A stretch of 64,000 bases of DNA, taken from NCBI GenBank assembly GCA_963676415.1, contig OY781097.1, positions 3,844,001-3,908,000 of the forward strand, read 5' to 3'. Each line of letters starts with the position of its first letter. Position 1 is the stretch's first letter. Origin of the DNA: G963662905 sp963676415. Its GTDB lineage: Bacteria > Bacteroidota > Bacteroidia > Bacteroidales > WRLA01. Made by a program: the position numbers and the translations under genes. Of the stretch, positions 25,758 to 34,898 are shown piece by piece. Under the pieces are notes generated by a model. The model made no database searches, was not told where the DNA came from, and saw only the letters and a list, made by a program, of their open reading frames with translations.

Positions 25758-27215
25758 ATGGCAAAAGTTGTTGTACTCGGAGCCGGCATTGCCGGACACA
25801 CGGCCGCGGCCTTTATCAAGAAAAAGCTGGGCAAAAAACACGAAGTTATTGTTGTCAGCCCCAATTCCTATTACCAGTGGATCCCGTCCAATATTTGGGT
25901 GGGAGTGGGGAAAATGACGGTTGATCAGGTGCGTTTTAAATTGAAGAAAGTTTATGATCGCTGGAAAATTGACTATCGTCAGGCGAAAGCAGTTTCCATT
26001 CATCCGGAAGGAAATTCATCTTCTGAGCGGCCTTTTGTACGTATCGAGTATGTTGCCGATGAGCGCAAAGGTCAAAACGAGGATATTGATTATGATTTTC
26101 TGGTCAATGCAACCGGGCCAAAACTGAATTTCGAAGCAACACCGGGCATGGGACCGGGCGGCAATACGGTTTCCGTATGTGCATACAGCCATGCCGCTGA
26201 AGCTTGGGAAGAATTCCAGAAAGTGATCAAAAAGCTTAAAAATGGTGAACGCCAGCGTATCCTCATTGGAACCGGCCATCCAATGGCAACTTGCCAGGGT
26301 GCTGCTTTTGAGTATATTTTGAATGTCGCTTTTGAACTGAAAAAACGGAAACTCGATCATCTTGCCGATATCACATGGATTACCAACGAATTTGAGCTGG
26401 GCGATTTCGGTATGGGCGGTGCTTTCATTAAGCGGGGCGGTTATGTGGTCAGTACTAAAGTGGTTGCCGAATCCATGTTCATCGAATACGGCATCAACTG
26501 GATTAAACGTGCCGGCGTTACAAAAGTGGAACCAAATCTGGTGCATTATGAAACGCTTGATGGTGAATACAAAACAGAACCCTTCGATTTTGCCATGCTA
26601 ATTCCGGGATTTGCCGGCGCAGGGATCAAAGCCTTTGGCAAAAACGATGAGGATATCACAGATGTGCTTTTTGCTCCGAACGGCTTTATGAAAGTTGATG
26701 CCGATTATACGAAAAAGTCTTTCGAAGACTGGAAGGCCACAGACTGGCCCGAAACTTATCAAAACCCGACTTACGGAAATATTTTCGCACCGGGCATCGC
26801 TTTTGCACCACCGCATTCTATTTCAAAACCGATGACCAGCAAAAACGGCAATCCGATTTTTCCGGCACCTCCACGTACAGGCATGCCATCGGGTGTTGCA
26901 GGAAAAGTTGTCGCCTTGAATATCGTGAACTGGATCAAAAAAGGGCGCACTGATTTTAAACACCGTGCTTCTATGGGCAAAATGGGTGCTGCATGTATTG
27001 TGTCTGCCGGTTATGGCCTGGCCAAAGGAAATGCTGCAACCATGACGGTTTATCCTATTGTGCCCGATTGGGACAAATATCCCGAATGGGGCCGCAACCT
27101 GAACTACACTATGGGCGAAGCCGGTCTGGCGGGGCATTGGGCTAAGTGGTTTATGCACTATATGTTCCTGCACAAAGCAAAAGGCTATCCGTTCTGGTGG
27201 CTGCTCCCCGAATAA
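25758..27215 (+). CDS. Sulfide:quinone oxidoreductase-like FAD protein
   Basis: 485 residues. The N-terminal VVVLGAGIAGHTAA binds FAD ADP. The internal NATGPKLNF and the C-terminal half match the sulfide:quinone oxidoreductase/flavocytochrome c dehydrogenase group. Three cysteines, Cys141, Cys179 (in GHPMATCQG) and Cys413 (in GAACIVSAG), occupy the relative positions of the three SQR cysteines that carry the sulfur bridge. The C-terminus has an amphipathic aromatic tail (HWAKWFMHYMFLHKAKGYPFWWLL) that would anchor it to the membrane surface. It would pass electrons from sulfide to the quinone pool. The following small ORF appears cotranscribed. Confidence 0.78.
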   Translation: MAKVVVLGAGIAGHTAAAFIKKKLGKKHEVIVVSPNSYYQWIPSNIWVGVGKMTVDQVRFKLKKVYDRWKIDYRQAKAVSIHPEGNSSSERPFVRIEYVADERKGQNEDIDYDFLVNATGPKLNFEATPGMGPGGNTVSVCAYSHAAEAWEEFQKVIKKLKNGERQRILIGTGHPMATCQGAAFEYILNVAFELKKRKLDHLADITWITNEFELGDFGMGGAFIKRGGYVVSTKVVAESMFIEYGINWIKRAGVTKVEPNLVHYETLDGEYKTEPFDFAMLIPGFAGAGIKAFGKNDEDITDVLFAPNGFMKVDADYTKKSFEDWKATDWPETYQNPTYGNIFAPGIAFAPPHSISKPMTSKNGNPIFPAPPRTGMPSGVAGKVVALNIVNWIKKGRTDFKHRASMGKMGAACIVSAGYGLAKGNAATMTVYPIVPDWDKYPEWGRNLNYTMGEAGLAGHWAKWFMHYMFLHKAKGYPFWWLLPE

Positions 27216-27248
27216 TCAAATTTGAATCATCAACAAAAAAAATATAAA

Positions 27249-27422
27249 ATGGACAAGATTACCCATCACGACACTAAGGCAAGGGCTTATTATGAAGAAG
27301 CTTATCCACCCATGCCAACCAATTCTACAAAGATTTGGCGCCGCTTATGGATTTGGCAATTTTACCGCTTTGTAGTGCTTAATATAAAAATTATGCGTAT
27401 TGTTGTGGGTGGACACTCATAA
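27249..27422 (+). CDS. Small protein linked to the SQR-like gene
   Basis: 57 residues from the ATG at 27249 (the frame opens at 27222, but this start gives MDKITHHDTKARAYY and a cleaner N-terminus). The first half is polar; the second half, WRRLWIWQFYRFVVLNIKIMRIVVGGH, is an aromatic-basic membrane-associated helix. It begins 33 bases after the SQR stop. I do not recognise the family. The helix and context suggest a small membrane partner of the oxidoreductase. Confidence 0.6.
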   Translation: MDKITHHDTKARAYYEEAYPPMPTNSTKIWRRLWIWQFYRFVVLNIKIMRIVVGGHS

Positions 27423-27431
27423 ACCAATAAT

Positions 27432-27905
27432 ATGCGCAATTTATCTCTGAGCGGACTGCTGGTTTTTCTGCTCCTTACTGCCTGTACACCAAAAGTGGAT
27501 ACCGCTCTAATAAAGTTGGATGCACAAAACTTTATAGAAAGTTTCCTCAGTGAAATTAATCAGGGACATTCAGGAGCCATTGAGGCGATGTTTGTTCCTG
27601 ATTCTGCTTCTGTGCTTATTATGCCCGGATTTGAAAGTCCCAACAATACCGAATTGAGCCATGTACTTGATGCATTTTACAGGCATTATCAGGAACCGGA
27701 ACTTCAAATCAATGACCTGCAGCTTTATTTGGCTGAACCAAGCGGAAAACTGATTTGGTTTACTGCCATGCTTTCATTTGATTATGAATCCGAAGGATTT
27801 GACGGATCCATGGATGGTATTCCGTTTTCAGGGCTAATCCAAAGAAAGGGTGATGGCACGCTAAAATTTTTGCAGTTGCACCTGAGCTTGGCTGTACCTC
27901 AATAA
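27432..27905 (+). CDS. NTF2/SnoaL-like lipoprotein
   Basis: 157 residues with a lipoprotein signal (LLLTACTPK, Cys at residue 18). The mature part begins with a helix (ALIKLDAQNFIESFLSEINQG) and then beta strands ending GLIQRKGDGTLKFLQLHLS, the helix-then-curved-sheet order of NTF2-like/SnoaL proteins. It would lie on the periplasmic side of a membrane. Ligand unknown. It follows the small ORF by nine bases and ends the SQR operon. Confidence 0.7.
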   Translation: MRNLSLSGLLVFLLLTACTPKVDTALIKLDAQNFIESFLSEINQGHSGAIEAMFVPDSASVLIMPGFESPNNTELSHVLDAFYRHYQEPELQINDLQLYLAEPSGKLIWFTAMLSFDYESEGFDGSMDGIPFSGLIQRKGDGTLKFLQLHLSLAVPQ

Positions 27906-27930
27906 TATTTGACCCTTAACGACTATCGCG

Positions 27931-27958
27931 CGAAATGTCAATAGGATTTCGTTTTTTT
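27931..27958 (+). terminator. Terminator after the NTF2-like gene
   Basis: CGAAAT (27931-27936) pairs with ATTTCG (27946-27951), followed by seven T residues. The T-run overlaps the stop codon of the convergent DUF362 gene. Confidence 0.65.
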
Positions 27959-29951
27959 ATTGTTTTATGAATTTGATACTGCATTTCTGCTCTAAAGATG
28001 CTCCTGAAATTATATAAATACCTGTATTTAGTTGACTCAAGTCCAGCATTATATCTGCTTTGGCATTGATGTTGCCCTGCATCAGGATTTGGCCATTTCC
28101 TGAAATAATCTGATAATTCGCAGTCTCCTTTGAATTGTTTTTGATCAGCGCATTTTTTACTACCGGATTCGGGCTGAAAACCAGGAAATCTTCCTTCTCT
28201 TTTTCCTCAACATTGCTGATTACCTCATGCACTTTAATAAGCTCAATACCATCGCCGGTTCCAAGGTTTCGGCTGTATTCTTTTGATGATTCATTATTCC
28301 AGTGTTCGTGCACACCGAGTGATGCGATTAAATGTCCATCATCATCCGGATCGTAAATAATTCCTTCAGGCCAATAAGATGAGTCGGCAGCTTGTATGAG
28401 GTAATCATCTACGCCCGGCCAGTTTGGACGGCTTTCTGATATTGTTGCCCCATTATATTCGCTGCGCAGAAAATCATGGCAAACCGATTCAATAGCTACA
28501 GGATCAAGAGAGACGAAAAGGCTGGAGCACCAATCGTTATTAAAAGGGGGCATTGCCCATTTTTCAGGTACTCCCAATGCGTCTTCGCCGGGATACAGTC
28601 CATCTACAATCATCAGGAGGTTCTTGCCTCCGAGCAATTTGTGCATCATCAAATCGGTTTGCACCCTGTAAAGGCCATAGCCAAGCCGTTGTGGGTCATC
28701 TCCACTGACCGACATCAGGCCGGGATGTACATGCATGGCCCAGGTGCGGGGCAGTGAGCCAAAATGATTTTTAGCGTTTAGTGTGATGCCTGCAGATGCA
28801 TGCGCCTTCATTGTTGGGATATTGATCAGATAATCCATTTCTTCAAAAACAGTAAACAGTTTGTCCGCAATGGCATCCTGCATAACTGTGCCGTGGTCAC
28901 TGTATGTAATTAACTCGGCATCAGTATGTGCAACAGGAAGCCTTCCCAAAGCCTCAATTTCCAGTTCGCTGTTTATCAGATTATTGCCTAAATAATGCAC
29001 CTCCGGAAACTGCGCCTTCCACATTTCATAAAACTCTTTGTAAATATTGCGGGCCGGATCACCTATAAAGATTTTGGCTTGCGGAACACCTGCTTCTTCA
29101 GTCAGTTGGCGGAGCATAGCAAGTACCAGAAAGGGATTGGTTTCTGCGCTAAACGGATTGATTTCCGTATTGTCGGTCCTGCTCAGGTCTGCATAATATC
29201 GCTCAGCGCTTACACCTCCATAGGCTGTTGTGGCATTTATTTTAATGAAGATAATTTCATTATCAGTATAAGTCTTGTTTCCAAAGCCATGATTTTCATT
29301 ATAATAGCGAAAGATGGCATCCCATGCGGCTTTAATGTCATTTTTATCCGTTAATTTTTTTAAGGATTCATTCAGCATGCTGTCAATGGCATTTAAATTA
29401 TTGTTTCTTGCCATAAACCATGCATTGTCCCCCTCATCGATGATGCCGTTAAAGTTTGATGAATTATCACAGTTTTCATTGGTTGCCCTGTCGTTCCAAT
29501 GCCAACATACCCTGCCAGGAAAAATTCCTTTGGCTTCACCAATTGGGTTATTTGGTTCAAAATCAGCCATTATAGCTTTTTGGCTTCCAGATGCCCGTGT
29601 GTCTAAAGAACCCGAATATTGCCATATTGCAAAAGAAAAACTAAATATCAGGAGAAAGACAAATACAAGGCGGTAGTTGGAGCGCTGAAAGTTCTCCTGC
29701 ATTTTTTTATACGAGAAAATGCCTCCTCCCAAGCCGCTAATCCACAACACAAAGGCCGACATATAAGGTGCCGTTGCCTGCATGCAGGGATAAGCAGCCC
29801 GGCTGGGCTTGGGAATGACACGGACCAGAAACCAGACCGTTGATATTATTCCAAGAGTAAAAAAGATGATCTTATGCGGAACATTGTTTTTTCTGAGCTG
29901 ATCAACAAAATACTGAAATCGTTTTGGGATATAGGATGGAGTATGTTTCAT
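27957..29951 (-). CDS. DUF362 protein with N-terminal membrane helices and T9SS-like tail
   Basis: The frame opens at 30011, but the ATG at 29951 (MKHTPSYIPKRF) is preferred, giving 664 residues. Three hydrophobic helices lie at about 27-47, 62-80 and 95-112. The large following region has DUF362 signatures (IFIKINATTAYGG, IFIGDPARNIY, MKAHASAGITLNAKNHFG, GYGLYRVQTDLMMHKLLGGKNLLMIVDGLYPGED in parts). The final 75 residues (VFSPNPVVKNA...GNGQILMQG...LNTGIYIIS) form a type A T9SS sorting domain. DUF362 function is not established. The combination of membrane helices with a secretion tail is unusual. Confidence 0.8.
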   Translation of the reverse strand: MKHTPSYIPKRFQYFVDQLRKNNVPHKIIFFTLGIISTVWFLVRVIPKPSRAAYPCMQATAPYMSAFVLWISGLGGGIFSYKKMQENFQRSNYRLVFVFLLIFSFSFAIWQYSGSLDTRASGSQKAIMADFEPNNPIGEAKGIFPGRVCWHWNDRATNENCDNSSNFNGIIDEGDNAWFMARNNNLNAIDSMLNESLKKLTDKNDIKAAWDAIFRYYNENHGFGNKTYTDNEIIFIKINATTAYGGVSAERYYADLSRTDNTEINPFSAETNPFLVLAMLRQLTEEAGVPQAKIFIGDPARNIYKEFYEMWKAQFPEVHYLGNNLINSELEIEALGRLPVAHTDAELITYSDHGTVMQDAIADKLFTVFEEMDYLINIPTMKAHASAGITLNAKNHFGSLPRTWAMHVHPGLMSVSGDDPQRLGYGLYRVQTDLMMHKLLGGKNLLMIVDGLYPGEDALGVPEKWAMPPFNNDWCSSLFVSLDPVAIESVCHDFLRSEYNGATISESRPNWPGVDDYLIQAADSSYWPEGIIYDPDDDGHLIASLGVHEHWNNESSKEYSRNLGTGDGIELIKVHEVISNVEEKEKEDFLVFSPNPVVKNALIKNNSKETANYQIISGNGQILMQGNINAKADIMLDLSQLNTGIYIISGASLEQKCSIKFIKQ

Positions 29952-30193
29952 AATATTTAGCTGCAGTGGATGTGTAGAAAAGACCTTGATTTTTGCGTAA
30001 AGTTGCCTCAATTCTACCTAATTATCTAGAATATGGCAATTTTAATCTGAAAGCTCAGCATTTTCGTTTTCTTTAAGGATGATATTTTTTAGCGCTATCA
30101 GCATTATGTTTTTCTTCGAATCAAACTGTTGTAAACCATAGTAGGAGAGGAGGCTAATGTTTTTTCCGTACTTTCGCGCCTTAAATGTGAATT

Positions 30194-31564
30194 ATGGAAA
30201 CGCTCAAAAAATCTATGGCCGAAAAAGCCTGGCTGCGCTGGCTGGTATTATTGCTCGTGGGATTTGTCCTGTCAACAAATTATTATTTTTACGATGCTTT
30301 TTCAACGCTGAAGCAGCAGTTGCTACAGGAATTTGACCTAAGCAATACCGATTACGGCCTTTTTGTGAGTTTTTATAGTATTCCCAATACCTTCCTTTTA
30401 ATGGCTGTAATCGGCGGCATCATCCTTGATAAACTGGGCATTCGGCGCACGGGCTTTCTTTTCGTGTTTTTTATGGCCTTTGGTGCCATGCTCACCGCTT
30501 ATGGCGCATCAGATACCTACCGTGAAGGTGGAATGTTTTATGGTTTGATGAGCTCATTCCTGCCCAATTATTCACCCGAACTGAAAATGATGCTGCTGGG
30601 CCGCTTCTTCTTCGGATTAGGCGCAGAAACAAGTATTGTGGTGATTTCCAAAGTTTTGGTAAAATGGTTCAAAGGCAAAGATCTGGCCTTGGCATTTGGT
30701 CTGAAAGTAGGTTTTGGCCGTCTGGGTACCTTCCTGGCGCTGCGACTTTCGCCGGTGTTGGCCGAAGATAAGCTCAATATCGCTATATGGTTTGCTGCTA
30801 TTTTGGTGATGATCGGTTTGCTGGTATTCTGCATTTATATGTTGATGGACCTGGCTTATGACAAACAGCAAAAAGCTTCTCAGGAAATAAAGGAAGCAAC
30901 AGAAAAAGAGGAGGGGTTCCGTATCAGCGATATTCTCACATTGCTGACCAACCGCAGCTATATTTTCATTGCCTTGCTCTGTGTGACATTCTATTCGGCA
31001 GTATTTCCATTCCTGGCTTTTGCTCCTGATTTCTTTGCCAATAAATTTGGACTGAGCGCCGTGGAAAGCGGGGAAATTGCTTCCTATCTTCCATTGGCTA
31101 CATTGATTTTCACGCCCTTATTTGGTTTCCTGATCGACCGTTACGGACGTTCGGCCACAGCCATGATTTTCGGTTCGCTGGTGTTGCTCGCCGTGCATTC
31201 CATTTTTGCTTTTACGCATATTTCGCCTGTTGTGCCCATGCTGATGCTTGGTTTGGCTTTCAGTCTGGTTCCTGCTGCCATGTGGCCTTCAACGGTGCGT
31301 TTGGTGAAGGAGAAGCAGATCGGGACAGCCTATGGACTGATGTATTCCATCCAAAACCTTGGCCTTTGGGCTTTTCCGCTCCTGGCCGGATATATCCTTG
31401 ATATAAGCAATGACGGCAAAACCAGCAATCTGGATTATACCAGCACCCTAATGATGTTTGCCGGATTGAGCCTGCTGGGCTTCCTCTTTGCCCTGATGTT
31501 GAAATTTGACGATACCCGCCACGGAAAAGGGATTGATTTACCGATGAACAAGAGGGGAGAGTAG
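30194..31564 (+). CDS. MFS transporter
   Basis: 456 residues with twelve membrane helices in two halves. A helix 2-3 motif, GIILDKLGIRRTGFLF, and its counterpart FGFLIDRYGRSATA are the major-facilitator loop signatures. GRFFFGLGAETSIVVISKVLVKWFKGKD is typical of the anion/nitrate-sugar-phosphate-like branch. Substrate unknown. The internal ATG at codon 10 (MAEKAWLRW) is an alternative start. A TACTTTCG near-match to the -7 element lies at 30169-30176. Confidence 0.9.
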   Translation: METLKKSMAEKAWLRWLVLLLVGFVLSTNYYFYDAFSTLKQQLLQEFDLSNTDYGLFVSFYSIPNTFLLMAVIGGIILDKLGIRRTGFLFVFFMAFGAMLTAYGASDTYREGGMFYGLMSSFLPNYSPELKMMLLGRFFFGLGAETSIVVISKVLVKWFKGKDLALAFGLKVGFGRLGTFLALRLSPVLAEDKLNIAIWFAAILVMIGLLVFCIYMLMDLAYDKQQKASQEIKEATEKEEGFRISDILTLLTNRSYIFIALLCVTFYSAVFPFLAFAPDFFANKFGLSAVESGEIASYLPLATLIFTPLFGFLIDRYGRSATAMIFGSLVLLAVHSIFAFTHISPVVPMLMLGLAFSLVPAAMWPSTVRLVKEKQIGTAYGLMYSIQNLGLWAFPLLAGYILDISNDGKTSNLDYTSTLMMFAGLSLLGFLFALMLKFDDTRHGKGIDLPMNKRGE

Positions 31565-31605
31565 GCGGCTTTTTTTTTACAATATCTTTTATATCGTCAG
31601 CATAT

Positions 31606-32307
31606 TCAGAAAAGCAAATTAAAGCTTTTGACTCTAAGAATATTTACTATCCTTTCAAATTCAGACGAATGGGATGCTTCCAATCGAATTTCCTTTTGTG
31701 TTTTCGGGTGAGTAAAATTCATCCGCCAGGCGTGGAGCAACATTACATCAAGATTAAAATGTTCTTTAAACAGGCGGTTTTGTTTATTGCAGCCATGCGG
31801 ACGGTCACCAATTATCGGATGGCGTAAGTGGTTCATATGGCGGCGTATTTGGTGCATTCGTCCTGTAAGTAAATTGATTTCCAACAAACTGTAGCGAGAG
31901 GTAGGATGTTCTCCAAAGGGCAGGGGCAGCTCAAATTTTTCCCGGCAGCGGTATTCTGTAAGCGCCTCTTGCAATTGGCCGGAGCTGTTTTCGAGCGGAT
32001 GGTCAATGCGGCCGGATTTGTCTGTAAATCCGCGGACAAGTGCCTGATACGTTTTGGTAATGTGGCGTTCACGGAATAAAATCTCCATTTCAGAATGCAT
32101 TTCCTTGTTCAACGCAAATACCAGGATTCCGCTGGTTTTACGGTCGATGCGGTGTACCGGATAAACATGCTGTTGCAATTGATCGCGCAGCATTTGCAAA
32201 GCGAAAGTATCCGCATTGCCGATCATTGCACTGGCATGAACAGCCAGGCCATGTGGTTTGTTGATCACGGCCAAATCATTGTCCTGATAAATTATTTCGA
32301 GAGGCAT
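31606..32307 (-). CDS. truC: Pseudouridine synthase, TruC-like
   Basis: 233 residues from the ATG at 32307 (MPLEIIYQDNDLAVINKPHGL); the frame opens slightly earlier. HRIDRKTSGILVFA is the RluA/TruC catalytic motif with the essential Asp, and LTGRMHQIRRHM and HAWRMNF are conserved downstream. The short length without an S4 domain and the form HASAMIG fit TruC, which modifies U65 in tRNA. RluA-family rRNA or tRNA targets cannot be excluded. Confidence 0.85.
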   Translation of the reverse strand: MPLEIIYQDNDLAVINKPHGLAVHASAMIGNADTFALQMLRDQLQQHVYPVHRIDRKTSGILVFALNKEMHSEMEILFRERHITKTYQALVRGFTDKSGRIDHPLENSSGQLQEALTEYRCREKFELPLPFGEHPTSRYSLLEINLLTGRMHQIRRHMNHLRHPIIGDRPHGCNKQNRLFKEHFNLDVMLLHAWRMNFTHPKTQKEIRLEASHSSEFERIVNILRVKSFNLLF

Positions 32308-32424
32308 TCGGCAAAAGTAGAAGAAATTCAATTCAATTTTTTAGCCTAATTCTCGGGAAGAATTAAATCCTATATTTTAAATGATTTTGGTGGATTTGGA
32401 GAAAAAGGGCAGTATCCCATATTC

Positions 32425-32493
32425 CTATTTAACATAATATAAATTATAAGAAAATAAGTCAACTGCATTTATCTGTGATATTATGTTAAATAG
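32425..32493. repeat. 16-bp inverted repeat in the 32308-32604 gap
   Basis: CTATTTAACATAATAT (32425-32440) is perfectly inverted at 32478-32493, with 37 bases between. Allowing a one-base bulge, pairing extends further outward. The gap holds no gene. It could be a minute terminal-inverted-repeat remnant or an operator; no ORF or T-run supports a transposon or terminator. Confidence 0.6.
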
Positions 32494-32604
32494 AATATTT
32501 TATAGATTGCCTTTAATCACCTATATTTTTAAAATTTTGGGGGCATTTGAATTTTCAAGAGAAATACTGAAAATATACTCCTGCATCAGTTGGTATTCTC
32601 ATAA

Positions 32605-32964
32605 TCACTTGAAGTATTTAAAAACTCTTTCCCGGTTTTCCATCGCTTTATCCTTTTTGTGATATAGCTCCACAAAAACAATCCGCTCGGTACCGTATTC
32701 TTCTGTTTGCTCAAAATGTGCATTGATTAAACGTAAGCCGGTGTTAACACCTTTTCCTTTAAGGCTTTTACAGGCAATTTTACGCACTTTAATGATGCAG
32801 CTGTTTATCCCCAAACCATCAATTCTGTAGCTAAACAGTGGTCTGGAATCCGGATTGACTTTCAAAACTTTCTTTAGAACAATAATATCCTCATTGAGGC
32901 TTCTGTAGCGTTTTAATAGCTTTTTCAGATCTTTTCTAAATTCATCCAGTTCTTCAAATTCCAT
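32605..32964 (-). CDS. RelE-like toxin of a Panacea-type toxin-antitoxin pair
   Basis: 119 residues. The pattern FRKDLKKLLKRYRSLNEDI and KVRKIACKSLKGKGVNTGLRLINAHFEQ, with basic residues in the fold, matches a group of RelE/ParE-superfamily toxins that are encoded beside DUF4065 antitoxins. The expected action is mRNA cleavage on the ribosome. Its ATG overlaps the upstream antitoxin stop by one base (TAATG), so the two are translationally coupled. Confidence 0.72.
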   Translation of the reverse strand: MEFEELDEFRKDLKKLLKRYRSLNEDIIVLKKVLKVNPDSRPLFSYRIDGLGINSCIIKVRKIACKSLKGKGVNTGLRLINAHFEQTEEYGTERIVFVELYHKKDKAMENRERVFKYFK

Positions 32965-33650
32965 TATTCGCTATAATTTCTTACTGAATATGGTTTTTCT
33001 CTATAAAAAGCTAATTCATAATCAATTACATTGCCTTCCTCCGTTGCTTTCCATGGCAGGTCATTATGTGAATAATCGCTTATCGTTTTAGCATAATAAT
33101 CTGATAATTGGCTGATTACATGATCTATAACTTCTTTTTCACTGGCCTTGAGCTTGCGTAAGTCAGGTTTTATCAAAGGAATGTACCGTGTTTGTGGATA
33201 TCCGTGAAACTCTGATTTAATCCTTTGAACCTCCCCTGTTTCGATCATCATTTCCACCACTGAATGGATTTCCGTAGGCACGGGTCCATAAGGTAGTTTT
33301 TTGTATTTCGCACCTGTAAGGTGGTCTTCATAAATTTCGTAATAATTGAAATCTGAGAAATAAAGTAGTTTATAGATTACTGTTTCGCCTACATTGGGTT
33401 TACCCGCGCATTTTTCAAGGATATAAAGCAATACGTTTTTGAATTTTTCTACCATCAATTGTGGTTCCGATATGCGTACTTCATCTACTTCTTCCTGCAC
33501 GACCTTACTTCCTTTTTTTTCATCCTTGCAACAGCTAAATTTTTGTGCTAATATTTTTTCAATCGGAAATCCCAGATTAAGCGAAAGGTTCATCAACTCG
33601 ATTATGGACAATTTCCGTTTACCAAGTTCGATTTGTGCCAATGCCGACAC
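32964..33650 (-). CDS. Panacea/SocA (DUF4065) antitoxin with 5'-truncated HTH domain
   Basis: 228 residues from a GTG start. The N-terminal piece SALAQIELGKRKLSIIELMNLSLNLGF is the second half of an XRE-type HTH; the first helices are missing. The main part (about 65-228) is a Panacea/DUF4065 domain (VGETVIYKLLYFSDFNYYEIY, KLPYGPVPTEIHS, DYYAKTISDYSHNDLPWK). Upstream the same frame meets a TAG stop at the end of the DUF3298 gene, leaving no room for the lost HTH helices. It would neutralise the adjacent toxin, but autoregulation by its HTH is probably lost. Confidence 0.78.
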   Translation of the reverse strand: MSALAQIELGKRKLSIIELMNLSLNLGFPIEKILAQKFSCCKDEKKGSKVVQEEVDEVRISEPQLMVEKFKNVLLYILEKCAGKPNVGETVIYKLLYFSDFNYYEIYEDHLTGAKYKKLPYGPVPTEIHSVVEMMIETGEVQRIKSEFHGYPQTRYIPLIKPDLRKLKASEKEVIDHVISQLSDYYAKTISDYSHNDLPWKATEEGNVIDYELAFYREKPYSVRNYSE

Positions 33651-33689
33651 AAGGTAGAAATATTGAAAATATAAGCCTTTAGGAATTTT

Positions 33690-34811
33690 CTAATACCACA
33701 GCGCCAGAATTTCTGCAGGTGCATGCAAACAAATTTCGCGCAGGAATTCTTTGGAGACATTGATTTCAATAATCCCGTTTTCATGGCCGGCAATTTCGTA
33801 GAGGTTATATACAAATCCGATCCCTGCATTGGTTACGTAAAAATTTTGGGTCACGGGCAGGCTATCGGAAAAGAAACCGGCTTTGCTCAGTGGTGTATCC
33901 TCGTCCAGTTCGTAATTTTCGCGGAGCTGTTTTTCGATCAGTCGGCTGAGTGTTTCCATATCCGTGCTGTCCACGATCTCATTTAAATTAATCTGCTTGC
34001 CGTTTATCAGGCTGATTACCCGGTACTGCTTCTGCTCCATCGAACGGCTACCGCCGCTATAAGCCAAATTGCGCATGCCCAGCGACAGCACATATCCAAA
34101 ATTAAATACGATATCAATTTCCTGCTTTTTTTTCCATTGAAAAAAATCCATGCGCTCTTTGGTGAAATTCGCGTCATTCTTCTCACGGTAGGCGCGGATC
34201 AGCGCACGTTCATACTCCTGCATATTTGCCGGTGTATTTGTTTTCATGGCCGTATTGCGATAAAACATTTCAGCAATATGTTCATCCACAGCATGTTCTA
34301 CATTACCGGCATGCAAACTAAAATCAGGCACCGGACAAGCCAGATAAATCTCCATCGAAGGCTCCGGGCTCATATCAAAGAGTTTTGCATCAATTTTTTC
34401 CATTAAGTAATTAAATTTCATGCTTCCTTCCGGATACGAAATCCGCATATTAAACTGCAGGCTTTCTTTGCGGCTCCCGTCCTGCCAGCTGCCGTTCAGT
34501 GCTTCCCCTTCTTCGGCAAATTCAGCGGTAAACTGTGCCCCTTTTCCATCAAATTCATTCAGTATCAAAGTATTTCCTTTGCGTTTGCCTTTCACTTTAA
34601 TCCATTGATAGCCAGTACGTAGTTTACTGCTCACGGTATCCACGACTTTCAGGAAATAATTACCTTTATAAGCAGTTCCCTTGTGCGTCAGGTTCATCTG
34701 AATGGAACTGCCGTTACCGATATATCCATCAAAACGTTCGTACACAATATTTTGAGCCGACAGTTGTGCACAAAACAGCATCAAGCCAATAAAAAGCAAC
34801 CTATTTAACAT
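33690..34811 (-). CDS. DUF3298 family secreted protein
   Basis: 373 residues with a signal peptide (ending AQLSAQ). The N-terminal half is beta-rich (GSSIQMNLTHKGTAYKGNYFLK, GSWQDGSRKESL). The C-terminal half has the DUF3298 signature: VSLGMRNLAYSGGSR, LNEIVD, and FYVTNAGIGFVYNLYEIAGHENGIIEI. This fits periplasmic or outer-surface proteins of RsiV/peptidoglycan-binding type, for which a role in envelope sensing is only suggested. It is followed by the truncated antitoxin. Confidence 0.72.
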   Translation of the reverse strand: MLNRLLFIGLMLFCAQLSAQNIVYERFDGYIGNGSSIQMNLTHKGTAYKGNYFLKVVDTVSSKLRTGYQWIKVKGKRKGNTLILNEFDGKGAQFTAEFAEEGEALNGSWQDGSRKESLQFNMRISYPEGSMKFNYLMEKIDAKLFDMSPEPSMEIYLACPVPDFSLHAGNVEHAVDEHIAEMFYRNTAMKTNTPANMQEYERALIRAYREKNDANFTKERMDFFQWKKKQEIDIVFNFGYVLSLGMRNLAYSGGSRSMEQKQYRVISLINGKQINLNEIVDSTDMETLSRLIEKQLRENYELDEDTPLSKAGFFSDSLPVTQNFYVTNAGIGFVYNLYEIAGHENGIIEINVSKEFLREICLHAPAEILALWY

Positions 34812-34898
34812 AATAATGAAATTTCTGCTAAAATTACGATCAATTAAAGCCTTTGTGAAAACAATTTAAAGGAATTATCAACAGGGAAATGTGGGCAT

